Source: Campylobacter volucris (lineage in GTDB: Bacteria; Campylobacterota; Campylobacteria; Campylobacterales; Campylobacteraceae). Taken from it: 64,000 nucleotides of DNA. Numbering within the stretch: position 1 is the first letter of the stretch; the number at the start of each line of letters is the position of its first letter. The stretch is taken from assembly GCF_008245045.1 (NCBI RefSeq), contig NZ_CP043428.1, positions 1,302,001 to 1,366,000 on the forward strand, in the 5' to 3' direction. Shown here piece by piece: positions 18,245-28,149 of the stretch. Position numbers and translations under genes: made by a program. A model generated the notes under the pieces. It saw nothing but the letters and a program-made list of their open reading frames with translations, made no database searches and was not told where the DNA came from.

Positions 18245-19306
18245 TTATCTATTTTTAAAATAATAAAAACTACCTATCATCATTAAAATAAATATTGGTA
18301 ACATTATACCAAGCTCTGGAGGTAAAATCTCATTTTCACTTAATCTAGTAAGCAAAAATAACATCCCCCAAATTCCAAGCACAAATATAAAAAATACAAA
18401 AGCTAAAAAAGCAAGATTAAAAAATCTTGCAGTAATTGGAAAATAATAATAAATAATTAACATCAAAAAAGGAGCAAAAAATGGAATCAAAACTAAAGAA
18501 TACAAGCTAGTTCTAAGAGCATTAGTAGAAATATTTTGTTTAGAAAATATCAAAATACTCTCTAAAGCATCACTAATAGAATAAGAAGGATCACTTTCTA
18601 CTAAAGAAATTCGCTCTAAAATTTTAGGAGAAAAATCTTGCAACCCTTGGATGCTTTGAAAATCTTCTATCTTTAAACCTTCTTTAGAAACTATTAATTG
18701 CTCTGGAATGGTTATAGACTTAACTTCATTTAAATTCCAAAATTTTCCTTCAAATTGTGCGTTTTTTGCTTGTAAAAGTTGTTTGATATTTAAATCATTT
18801 ATATCAAAAATTTTTACATTATATAAAGAATTAGCACTTGTTTTTTCTATATAAATAAATTTTTCATTGTATTTGATTAAAACATCACCACCTTCTTTAG
18901 ACACAACACCTCTTTTGACTATATTACTTTTATATTCATTTGCATAAGCAAAAGGAGTAAAATTTAACCCAACATAAACAAAACAAAAAAACAAAGCCCA
19001 TATAAATGGATAAAAAATCACTTGATTTTTACTTAAACCTAAAGCATATAAACTAACAAATTCGTTAGATCTTATCATATTAAAAATACATAAAATCAAT
19101 GCAAAAATTATAGCAAGAGGTAAAATATAAGAAATAGCTGAGCAAGTTAAAAAAAAGATATAAAGCAATTCCAAATTAGCACTTTTTGGAATTTTATTAA
19201 AATTCACTAAAAAATCAATTGCTACAAAAAAAAATGTCAAAGAAAAAAATAATATAAAAAAAGATTTTAAATACAAAGACGAAATATAACGAAAAAAAAT
19301 CATCAT
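18245..19306 (-). CDS. LptF/LptG family permease (YjgP/YjgQ)
   Basis: The protein has 353 residues with three hydrophobic N-terminal segments (about 10-30, 50-75, 95-115), a periplasmic domain of about 160 residues, then three more membrane segments at the C-terminus. This is the layout of the LptF/LptG subunits of the ABC exporter that pulls lipooligosaccharide from the inner membrane. Sequence alone does not tell me whether it is LptF or LptG. It lies between pth and lysA, as Cj0313 does. Confidence 0.85.
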   Translation of the reverse strand: MMIFFRYISSLYLKSFFILFFSLTFFFVAIDFLVNFNKIPKSANLELLYIFFLTCSAISYILPLAIIFALILCIFNMIRSNEFVSLYALGLSKNQVIFYPFIWALFFCFVYVGLNFTPFAYANEYKSNIVKRGVVSKEGGDVLIKYNEKFIYIEKTSANSLYNVKIFDINDLNIKQLLQAKNAQFEGKFWNLNEVKSITIPEQLIVSKEGLKIEDFQSIQGLQDFSPKILERISLVESDPSYSISDALESILIFSKQNISTNALRTSLYSLVLIPFFAPFLMLIIYYYFPITARFFNLAFLAFVFFIFVLGIWGMLFLLTRLSENEILPPELGIMLPIFILMMIGSFYYFKNR

Positions 19307-19846
19307 TTAGCTTTTTAAAGAATATTTTGAAGCAATTTGCTCTATATTAGACTCTAAAAGCTCAAACAAAGCTTTTTTAGAATGCTTTAAAACTTTATCT
19401 AAACTTTCTTTTTCATCGGCTTTAAATTTGCCTAAAACATGAGAGATAACATCTATATTTTTTCCAACACCAATACGAATTCTTTCATAGTTATTAGAAC
19501 ATAATTGATCAATACTCTTAAGTCCATTATGACCTCCACTTGATCCACCTTTTTTAAATTTTAATGCTCCTAAATTTAAATCAATATCATCATGGATAAC
19601 AATAATTCTTTGGCATTTATAAAAATCTTTAACAGCTCTTACGCTTTCTCCAGAAAGATTCATATAAGTAGAGGGTTTTAAAAAAAGAGTCGAAGAGCTT
19701 TTAAAAAGCTCTCCTTTAAATTTGACATTAGAAATTTTAGTAGTTTCTAAATCTTTTATGAGTAAATCAATAAGCATAAAACCGACATTGTGTCTAGTTT
19801 CTTCGTATTGTTCTCCTATATTACCAAGTCCTACGACTAAGGTCAT
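19307..19846 (-). CDS. pth: Peptidyl-tRNA hydrolase
   Basis: Pth frees tRNA from prematurely released peptidyl-tRNA. The 179-residue protein carries the catalytic His19 (ETRHNVGF), [10 protein letters not shown] and the HDDIDL and [13 protein letters not shown] signatures. It starts one base after rplY ends, an old and common pairing of these two genes. Confidence 0.97.
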   Translation of the reverse strand: MTLVVGLGNIGEQYEETRHNVGFMLIDLLIKDLETTKISNVKFKGELFKSSSTLFLKPSTYMNLSGESVRAVKDFYKCQRIIVIHDDIDLNLGALKFKKGGSSGGHNGLKSIDQLCSNNYERIRIGVGKNIDVISHVLGKFKADEKESLDKVLKHSKKALFELLESNIEQIASKYSLKS

Positions 19847-19847
19847 T

Positions 19848-20384
19848 TTATCTTGCTTTTTCTACGCCAACTACAGCAACTCTATCAGCATCTACCATAG
19901 TTACGCCTTCAGGCACAACCACATCACGGATTAACAGCGCATCACCAACATCAAGTTTTGTTACATCAAGCTCAAAATAATTTGGTAAATTTTCCGCTGC
20001 ACATTTTACTTTTAATCTTCTTTTAGATTGTATTAAAACACCTTTATTTTTAAGACCCATAGCGGTTCCAACTATCTTAACAGGAACCATGTATTTAGAA
20101 ATTACACCTTTTTGGGCTACTTTTAAATCAACATGTTTTAATTCAGCAGTTACAGGATCTTTTTGATAATCAACCACAACAACATTTAATACTTTACCTG
20201 CTACTTTTACATCAAAAGCTAAAGTAGTTTTTTTACGAACTTCTTTGATAAATTCATTTACTTTAAAAGCTGCGTGTATGTTTTCTAATCCTTTTCCATA
20301 GATGTTTGCGATTAGATAACCATCTCTTTTTAAAGCTTTAGCAGCTTTTCTACCGATACTCTCTCTAACGATACCTTCTAACAT
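19848..20384 (-). CDS. rplY: Ribosomal protein L25/Ctc
   Basis: This is the long, two-domain form of L25 (178 residues), which binds 5S rRNA. The N-terminal L25 domain ([21 protein letters not shown]) is followed by the TL5-like C-terminal beta domain. An AAAGGA ribosome binding site precedes the ATG. It lies 46 bases downstream of tal on the same strand. In C. jejuni the equivalent genes are divergent as I recall, so this junction looks like a rearrangement point. Confidence 0.96.
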   Translation of the reverse strand: MLEGIVRESIGRKAAKALKRDGYLIANIYGKGLENIHAAFKVNEFIKEVRKKTTLAFDVKVAGKVLNVVVVDYQKDPVTAELKHVDLKVAQKGVISKYMVPVKIVGTAMGLKNKGVLIQSKRRLKVKCAAENLPNYFELDVTKLDVGDALLIRDVVVPEGVTMVDADRVAVVGVEKAR

Positions 20385-20413
20385 CTTTTTCCTTTCTAAA
20401 AAAATAAGCTGAT

Positions 20414-20419
20414 ATTTTA
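20414..20419 (-). promoter_or_regulatory. Candidate -10 box for rplY operon
   Basis: On the minus strand TAAAAT preceded by a run of six T and AGC resembles the Campylobacter sigma-70 pattern, about 30 bases before the rplY ATG. Its presence would let rplY-pth keep their own promoter despite the nearby tal gene. Confidence 0.3.
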
Positions 20420-20430
20420 GCTAAAAAACT

Positions 20431-21402
20431 TTATAAAGATTTTAAAATCTCTTCATAAGCTATGCAAAATTGCTCTAAACCATCATCTAATAAATTTTTA
20501 CAACTCTTTTTTAATTCATCTTGTGAAATATTTGCTGATATTTTTTTCTCGATACATTCATCTTTTAAAGGCTCTTTAAAAATTAAATTTTTACCTTTAA
20601 AAGCATCTATAGCATCTAGTGGTGCTGTATTAATAGCTTTATCAAACAATAACTCTTTTATATAATAATCTTTCTCTAAATCATCACCTTTTACACCTGT
20701 GCTTGCAAATAAGGCTCTAATATTATCTTCATTTTGTTTGATGATGTATTTATAAGCTTTTGTTGCAGTTAAAATACCTATACGATTTTTATCTACAACT
20801 TGATTATTTAAAAGTCTGTCAAAACGACTTACAAAAATACTAATAACCGCTTGTGGTTCTTTTCTACCTGCAATATTATTTTTTCTAAATTCTTTTAGTC
20901 CCAAATTTAAAGCTTCAAAACATTTTTGAGTTTGTTCAAAATCAAAAATCAAAGTAGCATTAACACTAATGCCATTTTTCATTAATTCTTGCATAACCTC
21001 ATAAGAAGCTTCTGTAGCAGGAATTTTTATCATGACATTATCTTTTGAAATTTGAGTATACAATCTTTTTGCTTCAGCTAAAGACAAACTAGTATTATCT
21101 TTTAATCTTGGATCAATTTCAATGCTAATAAAACCATCATTATTTTCATAAAAATTTAAAGAAAGTTTATCAGCAGCTTTTTTAATATCTTCAATAGCTA
21201 AGCGCTCATACAAAGATTTTTTATCTTTTATATTATAAGTTTTAATTTTTTCTTTATAAATACTTGAATTTAAAATAGCATTTTTAAAAATAGCTGGATT
21301 TGAAGTAGCACCATTGATTATATTTTGAGTGATTAAATCCATAAATTGATGATCTAAAAACTCATTTTCTATAAAATCACACCATAAAGAAAATTTTTTC
21401 AT
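20431..21402 (-). CDS. tal: Transaldolase
   Basis: Transaldolase of the pentose phosphate pathway, 323 residues. The Schiff-base Lys126 (VMIKIPAT), the N-terminal NGATSNPAIF motif and VSRFDRL are present. In Campylobacter, which has an incomplete Embden-Meyerhof route, it serves sugar phosphate interconversion for biosynthesis. It overlaps serB by ATGA. Confidence 0.95.
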   Translation of the reverse strand: MKKFSLWCDFIENEFLDHQFMDLITQNIINGATSNPAIFKNAILNSSIYKEKIKTYNIKDKKSLYERLAIEDIKKAADKLSLNFYENNDGFISIEIDPRLKDNTSLSLAEAKRLYTQISKDNVMIKIPATEASYEVMQELMKNGISVNATLIFDFEQTQKCFEALNLGLKEFRKNNIAGRKEPQAVISIFVSRFDRLLNNQVVDKNRIGILTATKAYKYIIKQNEDNIRALFASTGVKGDDLEKDYYIKELLFDKAINTAPLDAIDAFKGKNLIFKEPLKDECIEKKISANISQDELKKSCKNLLDDGLEQFCIAYEEILKSL

Positions 21403-22025
21403 TTTACAACCTTTTTTATTTCTGTTAAATCTTTTTTATCAATACAAAAATCTGCATGTGATTTTAAAATTTTTTTAGCACAAAATGCTATTTTTAAACC
21501 ACATTCATTAAACATAGCTATATCATTAGCTCCATCACCTACGCACATTAGTTCTTGCGTGTTTAAATTTAAAATTGTTTTTAAATTTTGTAATATTTTG
21601 CCTTTAGAGTCATTAAACATAACTTCACCGCCAACTTTCCCACTTAAAATACCATCTTTATGGTGTAAAAAATTAGCAAATGCTAAATCAAAATGAAGTC
21701 TTTTTCGCACCATTTTAATCCCCTCATGAAAACCGCCACTTAAAACAATGATTTTTATATTTTGTGATTTTAAATATTCAAAAAGTTCTATAGCGCCATT
21801 CATCAGTGGTAAATTTTCAAAACATTTTTGCACTTGATTTAAAGGCATTCCTTTGAGTAAAGCTACTCTTTCTAATAAGCTTTCAAAAAAATCAATTTCG
21901 CCATTCATAGCTTTATCGGTAATGCTTTTTATAGCATCACCGACATTATAAGCTTTTGCTAGTATATCAATACTTTCTGCGTCTATTAAAGTAGAGTCAA
22001 AATCAAAAGCACAAAGCTTTATCAT
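21399..22025 (-). CDS. serB: Phosphoserine phosphatase
   Basis: SerB dephosphorylates phosphoserine, the last step of serine synthesis. This 208-residue HAD enzyme has motif I AFDFDST (nucleophile Asp8), motif II VLSGGFHEG and motif IV CVGDGANDIAMF. It lacks an N-terminal ACT domain. It shares one base with the cheW stop codon and an ATGA with tal. Confidence 0.95.
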   Translation of the reverse strand: MIKLCAFDFDSTLIDAESIDILAKAYNVGDAIKSITDKAMNGEIDFFESLLERVALLKGMPLNQVQKCFENLPLMNGAIELFEYLKSQNIKIIVLSGGFHEGIKMVRKRLHFDLAFANFLHHKDGILSGKVGGEVMFNDSKGKILQNLKTILNLNTQELMCVGDGANDIAMFNECGLKIAFCAKKILKSHADFCIDKKDLTEIKKVVK

Positions 22026-22543
22026 TAAAACTCACGCTTTAATAAAGCTTCAGCTTTTAGTATAGTAAGGATATTTTCTTCTCTTTTACCTATACCAAAA
22101 ATCATTCCTTTTTCTTTTAATAAAGTTTCAGGTGGCGGATCAATTCTGCTTCTATGAATTTTGATAGCTTCTGTTAATCTATCAATCACAAATCCAGCAT
22201 TACCCGCAGGGATTTGATTATCATTTGCAATGCCCTTTAAAACTATATATCTAGTTTGAGGAGTCATTTTTAAACTTCCTTGGTTAAATCTTTTCGCAAG
22301 ATCAATTAAAGGAATAACATTTCCCCTCATATTAAACACACCTAAAACATAATCAGGAACACTTGGAACCCTAGTATATTCTATAGGTTTAATAATTTCT
22401 TGGATATTAAGAATTGGAATAGCATATTCTTCATCTCCAACAACAAATCCAACAAGCTGAATAATATCCTCTTCTTTATCAATATCAGGTTCTGCAATTT
22501 GTGCTTGTTGTTTTTGCAAAACCTGGTTTAATTTATCATTCAT
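22025..22543 (-). CDS. cheW: Chemotaxis coupling protein CheW
   Basis: CheW links chemoreceptors to the CheA kinase. The 172-residue protein has the CheW fold signatures GDEEYAIPILNIQEI, FNMRGNVIPLIDL and a C-terminal LTILKAEALL. Gene order cheV-cheA-cheW on one strand, 2-4 bases apart, forms a chemotaxis operon running into serB and tal. Confidence 0.97.
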   Translation of the reverse strand: MNDKLNQVLQKQQAQIAEPDIDKEEDIIQLVGFVVGDEEYAIPILNIQEIIKPIEYTRVPSVPDYVLGVFNMRGNVIPLIDLAKRFNQGSLKMTPQTRYIVLKGIANDNQIPAGNAGFVIDRLTEAIKIHRSRIDPPPETLLKEKGMIFGIGKREENILTILKAEALLKREF

Positions 22544-22547
22544 CTTC

Positions 22548-24857
22548 TTATCCTAGTTTTAAATTTTTTCTAACAACATTTTCTAAGTACTCTGGAGAAT
22601 AAGGCTTGGTGATATACTCAGTCATCCCTACTTCCACACCTCTTAAACGGTCTGATTTGCTAGTTCTTGAAGTAACTGCTACAAGTGGGAGATTTTTGTA
22701 TTTAGAATATTTTCTAATCTCACCTGCTAAAGTATAACCATCCATTCTTGGCATTTCAATATCAATCAACACTGCATCAATATCATGCTCACCTGATTTA
22801 ATAGTGCTTAATGCTTCAACACCATTTGTAGCTTCAATCACACTTACGCCTAGTGGTTCTAAAGATTTTTGCATGATATTTCTATCCATCTTAGAATCAT
22901 CAACGATCAACACTGTGTAATCACTTGGTTTTTCTTTAGCTACTTTTTTAGCTTGAGATTCAATTTGAGCTTTGATATCTACTTTGATTTCTTTAGCTAT
23001 ATCCATCATTGCAGCTACATCAATAATCAATGTAACCCTACCATCTCCACGGATTGTAGCACCTGCTATACCTTGAATATTTTGTAAATACTCACCCATT
23101 GATTTAATAACAATTTCTTCTTGTCCTACTAAAGTATCTACTATGATACCAAGTTTGCTTTCTGCAACACCAATTACAACTACATAAGTTTGCTCAGTAT
23201 TTTCAAGCACTTGTTTTACACCAAAAACATCTGAAAGTCTTACTAAAGATAACACTTCATCTCTTAAACGAAGTACATTTTTACCTTCAATGGTGTAAAT
23301 ATCATCAATTGGAACCCTAACTGTTTCAAGAACTGATGCAAGTGGAATAGCATAAAATTCTTCTTGAGTACCAACAAGTAAAGACTGAATAATAGCTAGT
23401 GTTAATGGGATTTTGAGCTTCATTACAGTACCTTTACCAAGCTCACTATCTATTTCTATAACACCATTTAATTTTTCAATATTAGTTTTAACAACATCCA
23501 TTCCAACGCCACGACCTGAAACATTCGTAATCTTAGCAGCAGTTGAAAAACCTGGTTTAAAAATCAAAGCAAAAGCTTCTTTGTCTGTCATTTGATCAGC
23601 TTCGCGCTCTGTGATAAGATTTTTTTCTATTGCTTTTGATTTTAATGCATCTGCGTCAAGCCCTTTACCATCATCTGCAATCTCAACAACAATATGATTT
23701 CCCTCATTATATGCTTTAAGATTTACTGTTCCTTTTTCTGGTTTGCCATTTGCTAAACGAGTAGCAGGATCTTCTATACCATGATCACAAGAATTTCTAA
23801 TCATATGCATAATAGGATCGCCTATTTCTTCAACAATAGACTTATCAAGTTCTGTTTCTTCACCTGAAATTTCAAGCTCCATTTGCTTACCAAGTTCACG
23901 ACCTAAATCACGCACAACTCTTGGGAATTTGTTAAACACTTTTGCAATTGGCTGCATTCTTGTTTTCATAACTGCAAGCTGAATATCAGTAGTAACTATA
24001 CTTAATTGAGATACAACTTGATTTAATTCTTCTAAGAATTTTTCACCATCATAGCGTTCTTCAACATCATCATAAATTTTTAACAAGCGGTTTTTTCCAA
24101 GAACAAGCTCTCCAATTAAATTCATCAAATGATCAAGTCTTTTTACTTCAACCCTAATCGTTTGATCCATAGTAGCACCACTACTTCCACCACCTGCTGC
24201 TGGAACTTTTTTCTCAGCTGGTGCATTTTGTGCTGGAGCTGCTTTTGGAGCGGCTGCTGGAGCGTCTTGAGTTTTTTTCTTCTCAGCGCGTCTTGCTTGA
24301 TCTTCGGCTTTTCTTACTTTTAAAAGTCTTTCGATTTCTGCTTCAACCTCATCATCGCTAAGTTTATTAACATCAACTTCTGGTTGCTCTTCAACTTTAG
24401 GCTCTTCTTTAACTTCTTCTTTTTTCTCTTCAGCTTTAGCTTCTACCTTAACATCATCTAAACTTTCGCCCTCTGAAATTGCAGTTAATCTTGCACAAAT
24501 TGGAGCTATATCAAGTCCTATTGCAGTATCATTTCCATTATCTCTAATAGAATTTAATAAAGTTTTCATCATATCAATAGACTCTAAAACCACATCCATA
24601 ACTTCAGGGGTGATTTTTAACTCATTGTGTCTTGCTTTATTTAAAACATCTTCCATATGATGAGTAAGCTTAGTTAAAACATCAAAATTTAAAAAGCTTG
24701 AAGACCCTTTAACAGTATGTGCAACACGGAAAATTCTATTTAATAATTCTAGATCTTCAGGATTTGCTTCTAATTCAACCAAGTCATGGTCAATTTGCTC
24801 AACCAATTCAAAGGCTTCAACTAAAAAATCCTCAAGTATTTCTTGAATATCTTCCAT
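22548..24857 (-). CDS. cheA: Chemotaxis histidine kinase CheA with fused receiver domain
   Basis: A 769-residue CheAY fusion typical of Campylobacter and Helicobacter. Domains in order: Hpt with phosphorylated His47 (RVAHTVKGSSS), a Glu/Lys- and Ala/Pro-rich linker (about 135-230), the dimerisation helices, an ATPase domain (IRNSCDHGIE, GKGLD, SGRGVGMDVV), a CheW-like domain and a C-terminal receiver with DIEMPRMDG. The receiver probably acts as a phosphate sink or internal control. Confidence 0.98.
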   Translation of the reverse strand: MEDIQEILEDFLVEAFELVEQIDHDLVELEANPEDLELLNRIFRVAHTVKGSSSFLNFDVLTKLTHHMEDVLNKARHNELKITPEVMDVVLESIDMMKTLLNSIRDNGNDTAIGLDIAPICARLTAISEGESLDDVKVEAKAEEKKEEVKEEPKVEEQPEVDVNKLSDDEVEAEIERLLKVRKAEDQARRAEKKKTQDAPAAAPKAAPAQNAPAEKKVPAAGGGSSGATMDQTIRVEVKRLDHLMNLIGELVLGKNRLLKIYDDVEERYDGEKFLEELNQVVSQLSIVTTDIQLAVMKTRMQPIAKVFNKFPRVVRDLGRELGKQMELEISGEETELDKSIVEEIGDPIMHMIRNSCDHGIEDPATRLANGKPEKGTVNLKAYNEGNHIVVEIADDGKGLDADALKSKAIEKNLITEREADQMTDKEAFALIFKPGFSTAAKITNVSGRGVGMDVVKTNIEKLNGVIEIDSELGKGTVMKLKIPLTLAIIQSLLVGTQEEFYAIPLASVLETVRVPIDDIYTIEGKNVLRLRDEVLSLVRLSDVFGVKQVLENTEQTYVVVIGVAESKLGIIVDTLVGQEEIVIKSMGEYLQNIQGIAGATIRGDGRVTLIIDVAAMMDIAKEIKVDIKAQIESQAKKVAKEKPSDYTVLIVDDSKMDRNIMQKSLEPLGVSVIEATNGVEALSTIKSGEHDIDAVLIDIEMPRMDGYTLAGEIRKYSKYKNLPLVAVTSRTSKSDRLRGVEVGMTEYITKPYSPEYLENVVRKNLKLG

Positions 24858-24859
24858 TT

Positions 24860-25813
24860 TTACTCCTCACCTTTTTCATGTTTTGCTATAATGCGAGAAA
24901 TTTCACCAAAGAAATCACTTGCATTAAATTTAACCAAATATCCCTCACCACCTGCTTCTTTAACACCTTTATCGCTCATAAATTCATTAGATAAAGAAGA
25001 GTTAAACACTATAGGAATATTTCTATATCTTTCATCGCTTCTAACTTTTGCTGCAAAGTGGAATCCATCCATTTGTGGCATTTCAACATCGCTCACAATG
25101 ATCTTTAAATGTTTGCTTAAATCTTCGCCATAAGTGCCATAGAGTTCTTGTAATTTTTGCAAACCTTCAACACCATCTTTTGCTTCTACTACCTTTAATC
25201 CTATTTTACTTAATAGATCTTTTACAAGTTTTCTTGCAGTAGAACTATCATCAAGTGCTAAAGCAATACCATCAATTTTCTTGATTTTACTATCATCGAT
25301 ATCAGTTTGTGGAGCATAAATTCCTAATTCTTGAACAATGCTTTCTAAATCTAATATAAGTAAAACCTCATCACCTTCTATTTTTGTAACACCTGTAATT
25401 TTACCTTTATCTAAACTACCTGCACTTGTAGCAAAAGTAGCTGGTTCAATATTTTTCCAATTAATTCTACGAATTCTTTTAGCCTCATGAACTATAAAAC
25501 CAATTAAAACATTGCTAAATTCAGTGATAATAACTCTTGGTTTTATATTAGTCATTTCTGGTTCTTGAATTTGCATCCATTTAGCAAGATTAATAACAGG
25601 AATAACCACACCACGAAGATCGAATATACCTTCAACATAATCAGGTACCCCTGGAATTTCAGTCAAAAAAGGAATTTTAATAATCTCTCTAACCTTAGAA
25701 ACATTTACACCATAAATTCCCTCATAGACTTTATCGTGGCCTTGCTTAAAGATGCGAAAATCAACAAGTTCCATTTCATTTGAACCTGTTTTTACGACAT
25801 TCTCATCAAACAT
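24860..25813 (-). CDS. cheV: Chemotaxis coupling protein CheV
   Basis: CheV is a CheW domain (about residues 10-170, with FDLRGVVIPVINLAKW) fused to a receiver domain (about 190-310, with SDVEMPQMDG holding the phospho-acceptor Asp). It adapts the receptor-CheA array in a phosphorylation-dependent way. Its ATG overlaps the stop of the metallophosphoesterase gene by one base. Confidence 0.96.
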   Translation of the reverse strand: MFDENVVKTGSNEMELVDFRIFKQGHDKVYEGIYGVNVSKVREIIKIPFLTEIPGVPDYVEGIFDLRGVVIPVINLAKWMQIQEPEMTNIKPRVIITEFSNVLIGFIVHEAKRIRRINWKNIEPATFATSAGSLDKGKITGVTKIEGDEVLLILDLESIVQELGIYAPQTDIDDSKIKKIDGIALALDDSSTARKLVKDLLSKIGLKVVEAKDGVEGLQKLQELYGTYGEDLSKHLKIIVSDVEMPQMDGFHFAAKVRSDERYRNIPIVFNSSLSNEFMSDKGVKEAGGEGYLVKFNASDFFGEISRIIAKHEKGEE

Positions 25814-26547
25814 TATGCCTCCTTAAGTTCTATTTTGTGAAATCTGATTTCTGGCTCGTATTTTACTATAAAAAAACTTTCCTTATATGCAAAAGTCGGT
25901 AAATTTAAATATTTTATCTCATTAAATTTATAAAACACATCTTGATGATAATGTCCTTCTATAATAAATTTAGTTTTATAATTTTTAATACGATTTTTAA
26001 CAATTAAATCAAAATTATTAATTTTTCTAACAAGTTGTTTTTTATTTTGATTTGTTAAAATTTTTTGTGTTATCTTAAAACCACAAAGATTATTGATAAA
26101 ATTTAAAAAGCAAAGTAAATGATGATTTCTCAAACTTTTTAAGCAAAACTGCAAAAATGGTTTTAGAAAAATATCCCCATGAGCTAACTCTACAAAAGTA
26201 TGTGCATTATCTTCAAAGTTGCAAAGCAAGGGTTGTTTATCTATACTAAAAACTTTTACACGAGTAAAAAAATTAGCTAAATTAAAATCATGATTTCCTT
26301 CTAAATACACTATCTCAATTTTTATAGCTAATTCTTCCAAAAGCTCTACATAAGGCAATGCAAATTCATGAGTGGCCCTGACTTCATAAACTAATAAGTC
26401 AAAAATATCACCCATCAAAAAAAGCTGAGAAGTTTTAATCTTATCATTTTTTAAAGCTTGTAAAAATTCCCAAAAACCGCGTCTATTTTCATTTTCATGA
26501 GCATCAGCTATAAAAATAGCATTTTCTTTAATGATTATTTCTTGCAA
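25813..26547 (-). CDS. Metallophosphoesterase, LpxH-like (UDP-2,3-diacylglucosamine hydrolase)
   Basis: The 244-residue protein has the full calcineurin-like metal site: Asp15-x-His17, GDIFD (46-50), GNHD (84-87), His123 and GHYH (198-201). LpxH removes UMP from UDP-diacylglucosamine in lipid A synthesis, the step before LpxB. lpxB lies two genes upstream on the same strand, which supports that role, but the family call is not certain. The start appears to be TTG with a poor ribosome binding site. No in-frame ATG occurs until well inside the conserved domain. Confidence 0.75.
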   Translation of the reverse strand: MQEIIIKENAIFIADAHENENRRGFWEFLQALKNDKIKTSQLFLMGDIFDLLVYEVRATHEFALPYVELLEELAIKIEIVYLEGNHDFNLANFFTRVKVFSIDKQPLLCNFEDNAHTFVELAHGDIFLKPFLQFCLKSLRNHHLLCFLNFINNLCGFKITQKILTNQNKKQLVRKINNFDLIVKNRIKNYKTKFIIEGHYHQDVFYKFNEIKYLNLPTFAYKESFFIVKYEPEIRFHKIELKEA

Positions 26548-26550
26548 AAA

Positions 26551-27036
26551 CTAAAATTCCAAAGCTTTATACTCTATAGAAATGATTTCAAATTCACTCT
26601 CGCCTTTTGGCAAACGAACTTTAAAGTCATCTCCTTCTTTTTTACCAAGCATAGCTTTAGCAATAGGCGAACTAATAGAAATATAACCTTTTTCTAAATT
26701 TCCCTCATTGACTCCTACTAAAGTATAAGTGCTTTGCTTTTCACTTTCTAAGTCTTCTACAACAACAGTAGAGCCAAATTTTACACTATCGTGCTCATAA
26801 GAAGATGGATCGATAATTTGTGCTCTTGAGATCAAATCACCAAGTTCAGCAATCTTACCTTCTATAAAAGCTTGTTTTTCTCTAGCTGCATGATATTCAG
26901 CATTTTCTTTTAAATCACCATGGCTTCTTGCTATATCAATTTCTTCTACAACCTTTGGGCGCTCAACTTTTTTTAAATGCTCTAATTCTTTTTCTAATTT
27001 TTCATAACCATATTTGCTCATAGGTTCTTTTTGCAT
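26551..27036 (-). CDS. greA: Transcription elongation factor GreA
   Basis: GreA rescues backtracked RNA polymerase by stimulating transcript cleavage. The N-terminal coiled coil ([20 protein letters not shown]) with the acidic tip ([15 protein letters not shown]) and the C-terminal FKBP-like domain ([16 protein letters not shown]) are complete. I chose the ATG at 27034-27036 (161 residues), behind AAAGGA. The longer open frame runs into lpxB and adds residues unlike GreA. Confidence 0.96.
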   Translation of the reverse strand: MQKEPMSKYGYEKLEKELEHLKKVERPKVVEEIDIARSHGDLKENAEYHAAREKQAFIEGKIAELGDLISRAQIIDPSSYEHDSVKFGSTVVVEDLESEKQSTYTLVGVNEGNLEKGYISISSPIAKAMLGKKEGDDFKVRLPKGESEFEIISIEYKALEF

Positions 27037-27046
27037 TTTTATTCCT

Positions 27047-28141
27047 TTAAATTTCATATAGTATTTTTGCAATATTTTTGGCACTTGCAAATTTTAAATA
27101 AGATTTCAAAAAAGAAATTTTATCAAAAAATCCTTGATAATCATAATCTAAATAAGCATTATATAAATTTTTTACATTGACTTGTTCTTGTAAAAATTCG
27201 GGATTAAGCTCATCTTTTTCTGCAAAATCTAAAAATATATTTGCAAGTCCTATGTGTTTCAATTTTACAAATATTTTTGCTATAAATATATCTATAGCCT
27301 TAGCCTTATAAGCAAGCACAAAAGGAGTGCCAACTAAAGCTGCTTCAAGTGTAGCCGTGCCACTACAAATAAAAGCAAAATCAGCTTTTTTAAGTACTTT
27401 TGGAGTATTGCTTTCTATCTTAAATCCATCTATATCACCATAAAGATCTAATTTTTCTAAGTTAAATTTAGGAACACAAAGTATTTTTTCACCATTAAAT
27501 TTAGCGCTTAATTGCTTAAAAATAGGCATTAAACGCTTTATTTCGCTTTTTCTTGAACCTGGTAAAAAAGCTATAATTTTTTCATCATCTTTTTTTGAAA
27601 GTGTATTTTTTACATCATCTTCACTCTTAAATTCTTTTATTTCATCTAAAAGCGGATGTCCTACATAAGTGCTTTTGCTAAAAAATTTATCATCAAAAGG
27701 TAAAATAGAAGCTAATACATCAAAATGACTTTCTATAATGGGAATGCGTCCTTTTTTCCAAGCCCAAACTTGTGGCAAAATATAATAAATTCTTTTTATT
27801 TTAGAATTTGCTTTTTTCAAAGCCTTAGCAAATGGTATATTAAAAGCTGGAGAGTCTATACATAAAATAGCATTTACATTTTTTTCAAAACTTAAATTTA
27901 CAAGCTCTTTTATAGCTTTTTTTGCTTTAAAAATAAGCGGTAAAATCTCTATAAAACCCATAGCGCTAAATTCATGTGAACTATATAAAGGCTTAGATTT
28001 TAAATCAAATTCTTTACATAAATTCTCATCATAAATTCCGACTAAATCAAATTCTTTATACTCATCTTTATAAGCTTTTAAAACTTCTTTTAAATGCAAA
28101 TTTGCTGATGGCTCTAAGGCGCAAACTAAAAAGGTTTTCAT
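27047..28141 (-). CDS. lpxB: Lipid-A-disaccharide synthase
   Basis: LpxB joins lipid X and UDP-diacylglucosamine to form the lipid A disaccharide. It has 364 residues, with [14 protein letters not shown] near the N-terminus, [43 protein letters not shown] and [11 protein letters not shown], all typical of the family. It starts 8 bases after the ArsA-like gene ends, so the two are probably on one transcript. Confidence 0.96.
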   Translation of the reverse strand: MKTFLVCALEPSANLHLKEVLKAYKDEYKEFDLVGIYDENLCKEFDLKSKPLYSSHEFSAMGFIEILPLIFKAKKAIKELVNLSFEKNVNAILCIDSPAFNIPFAKALKKANSKIKRIYYILPQVWAWKKGRIPIIESHFDVLASILPFDDKFFSKSTYVGHPLLDEIKEFKSEDDVKNTLSKKDDEKIIAFLPGSRKSEIKRLMPIFKQLSAKFNGEKILCVPKFNLEKLDLYGDIDGFKIESNTPKVLKKADFAFICSGTATLEAALVGTPFVLAYKAKAIDIFIAKIFVKLKHIGLANIFLDFAEKDELNPEFLQEQVNVKNLYNAYLDYDYQGFFDKISFLKSYLKFASAKNIAKILYEI

Positions 28142-28149
28142 TTAATTTC

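Noticed and set aside
27037..27090. Longer N-terminus of greA overlapping lpxB
   Set aside because: The AAAGGA site and the GreA length both favour the internal ATG at 27036.
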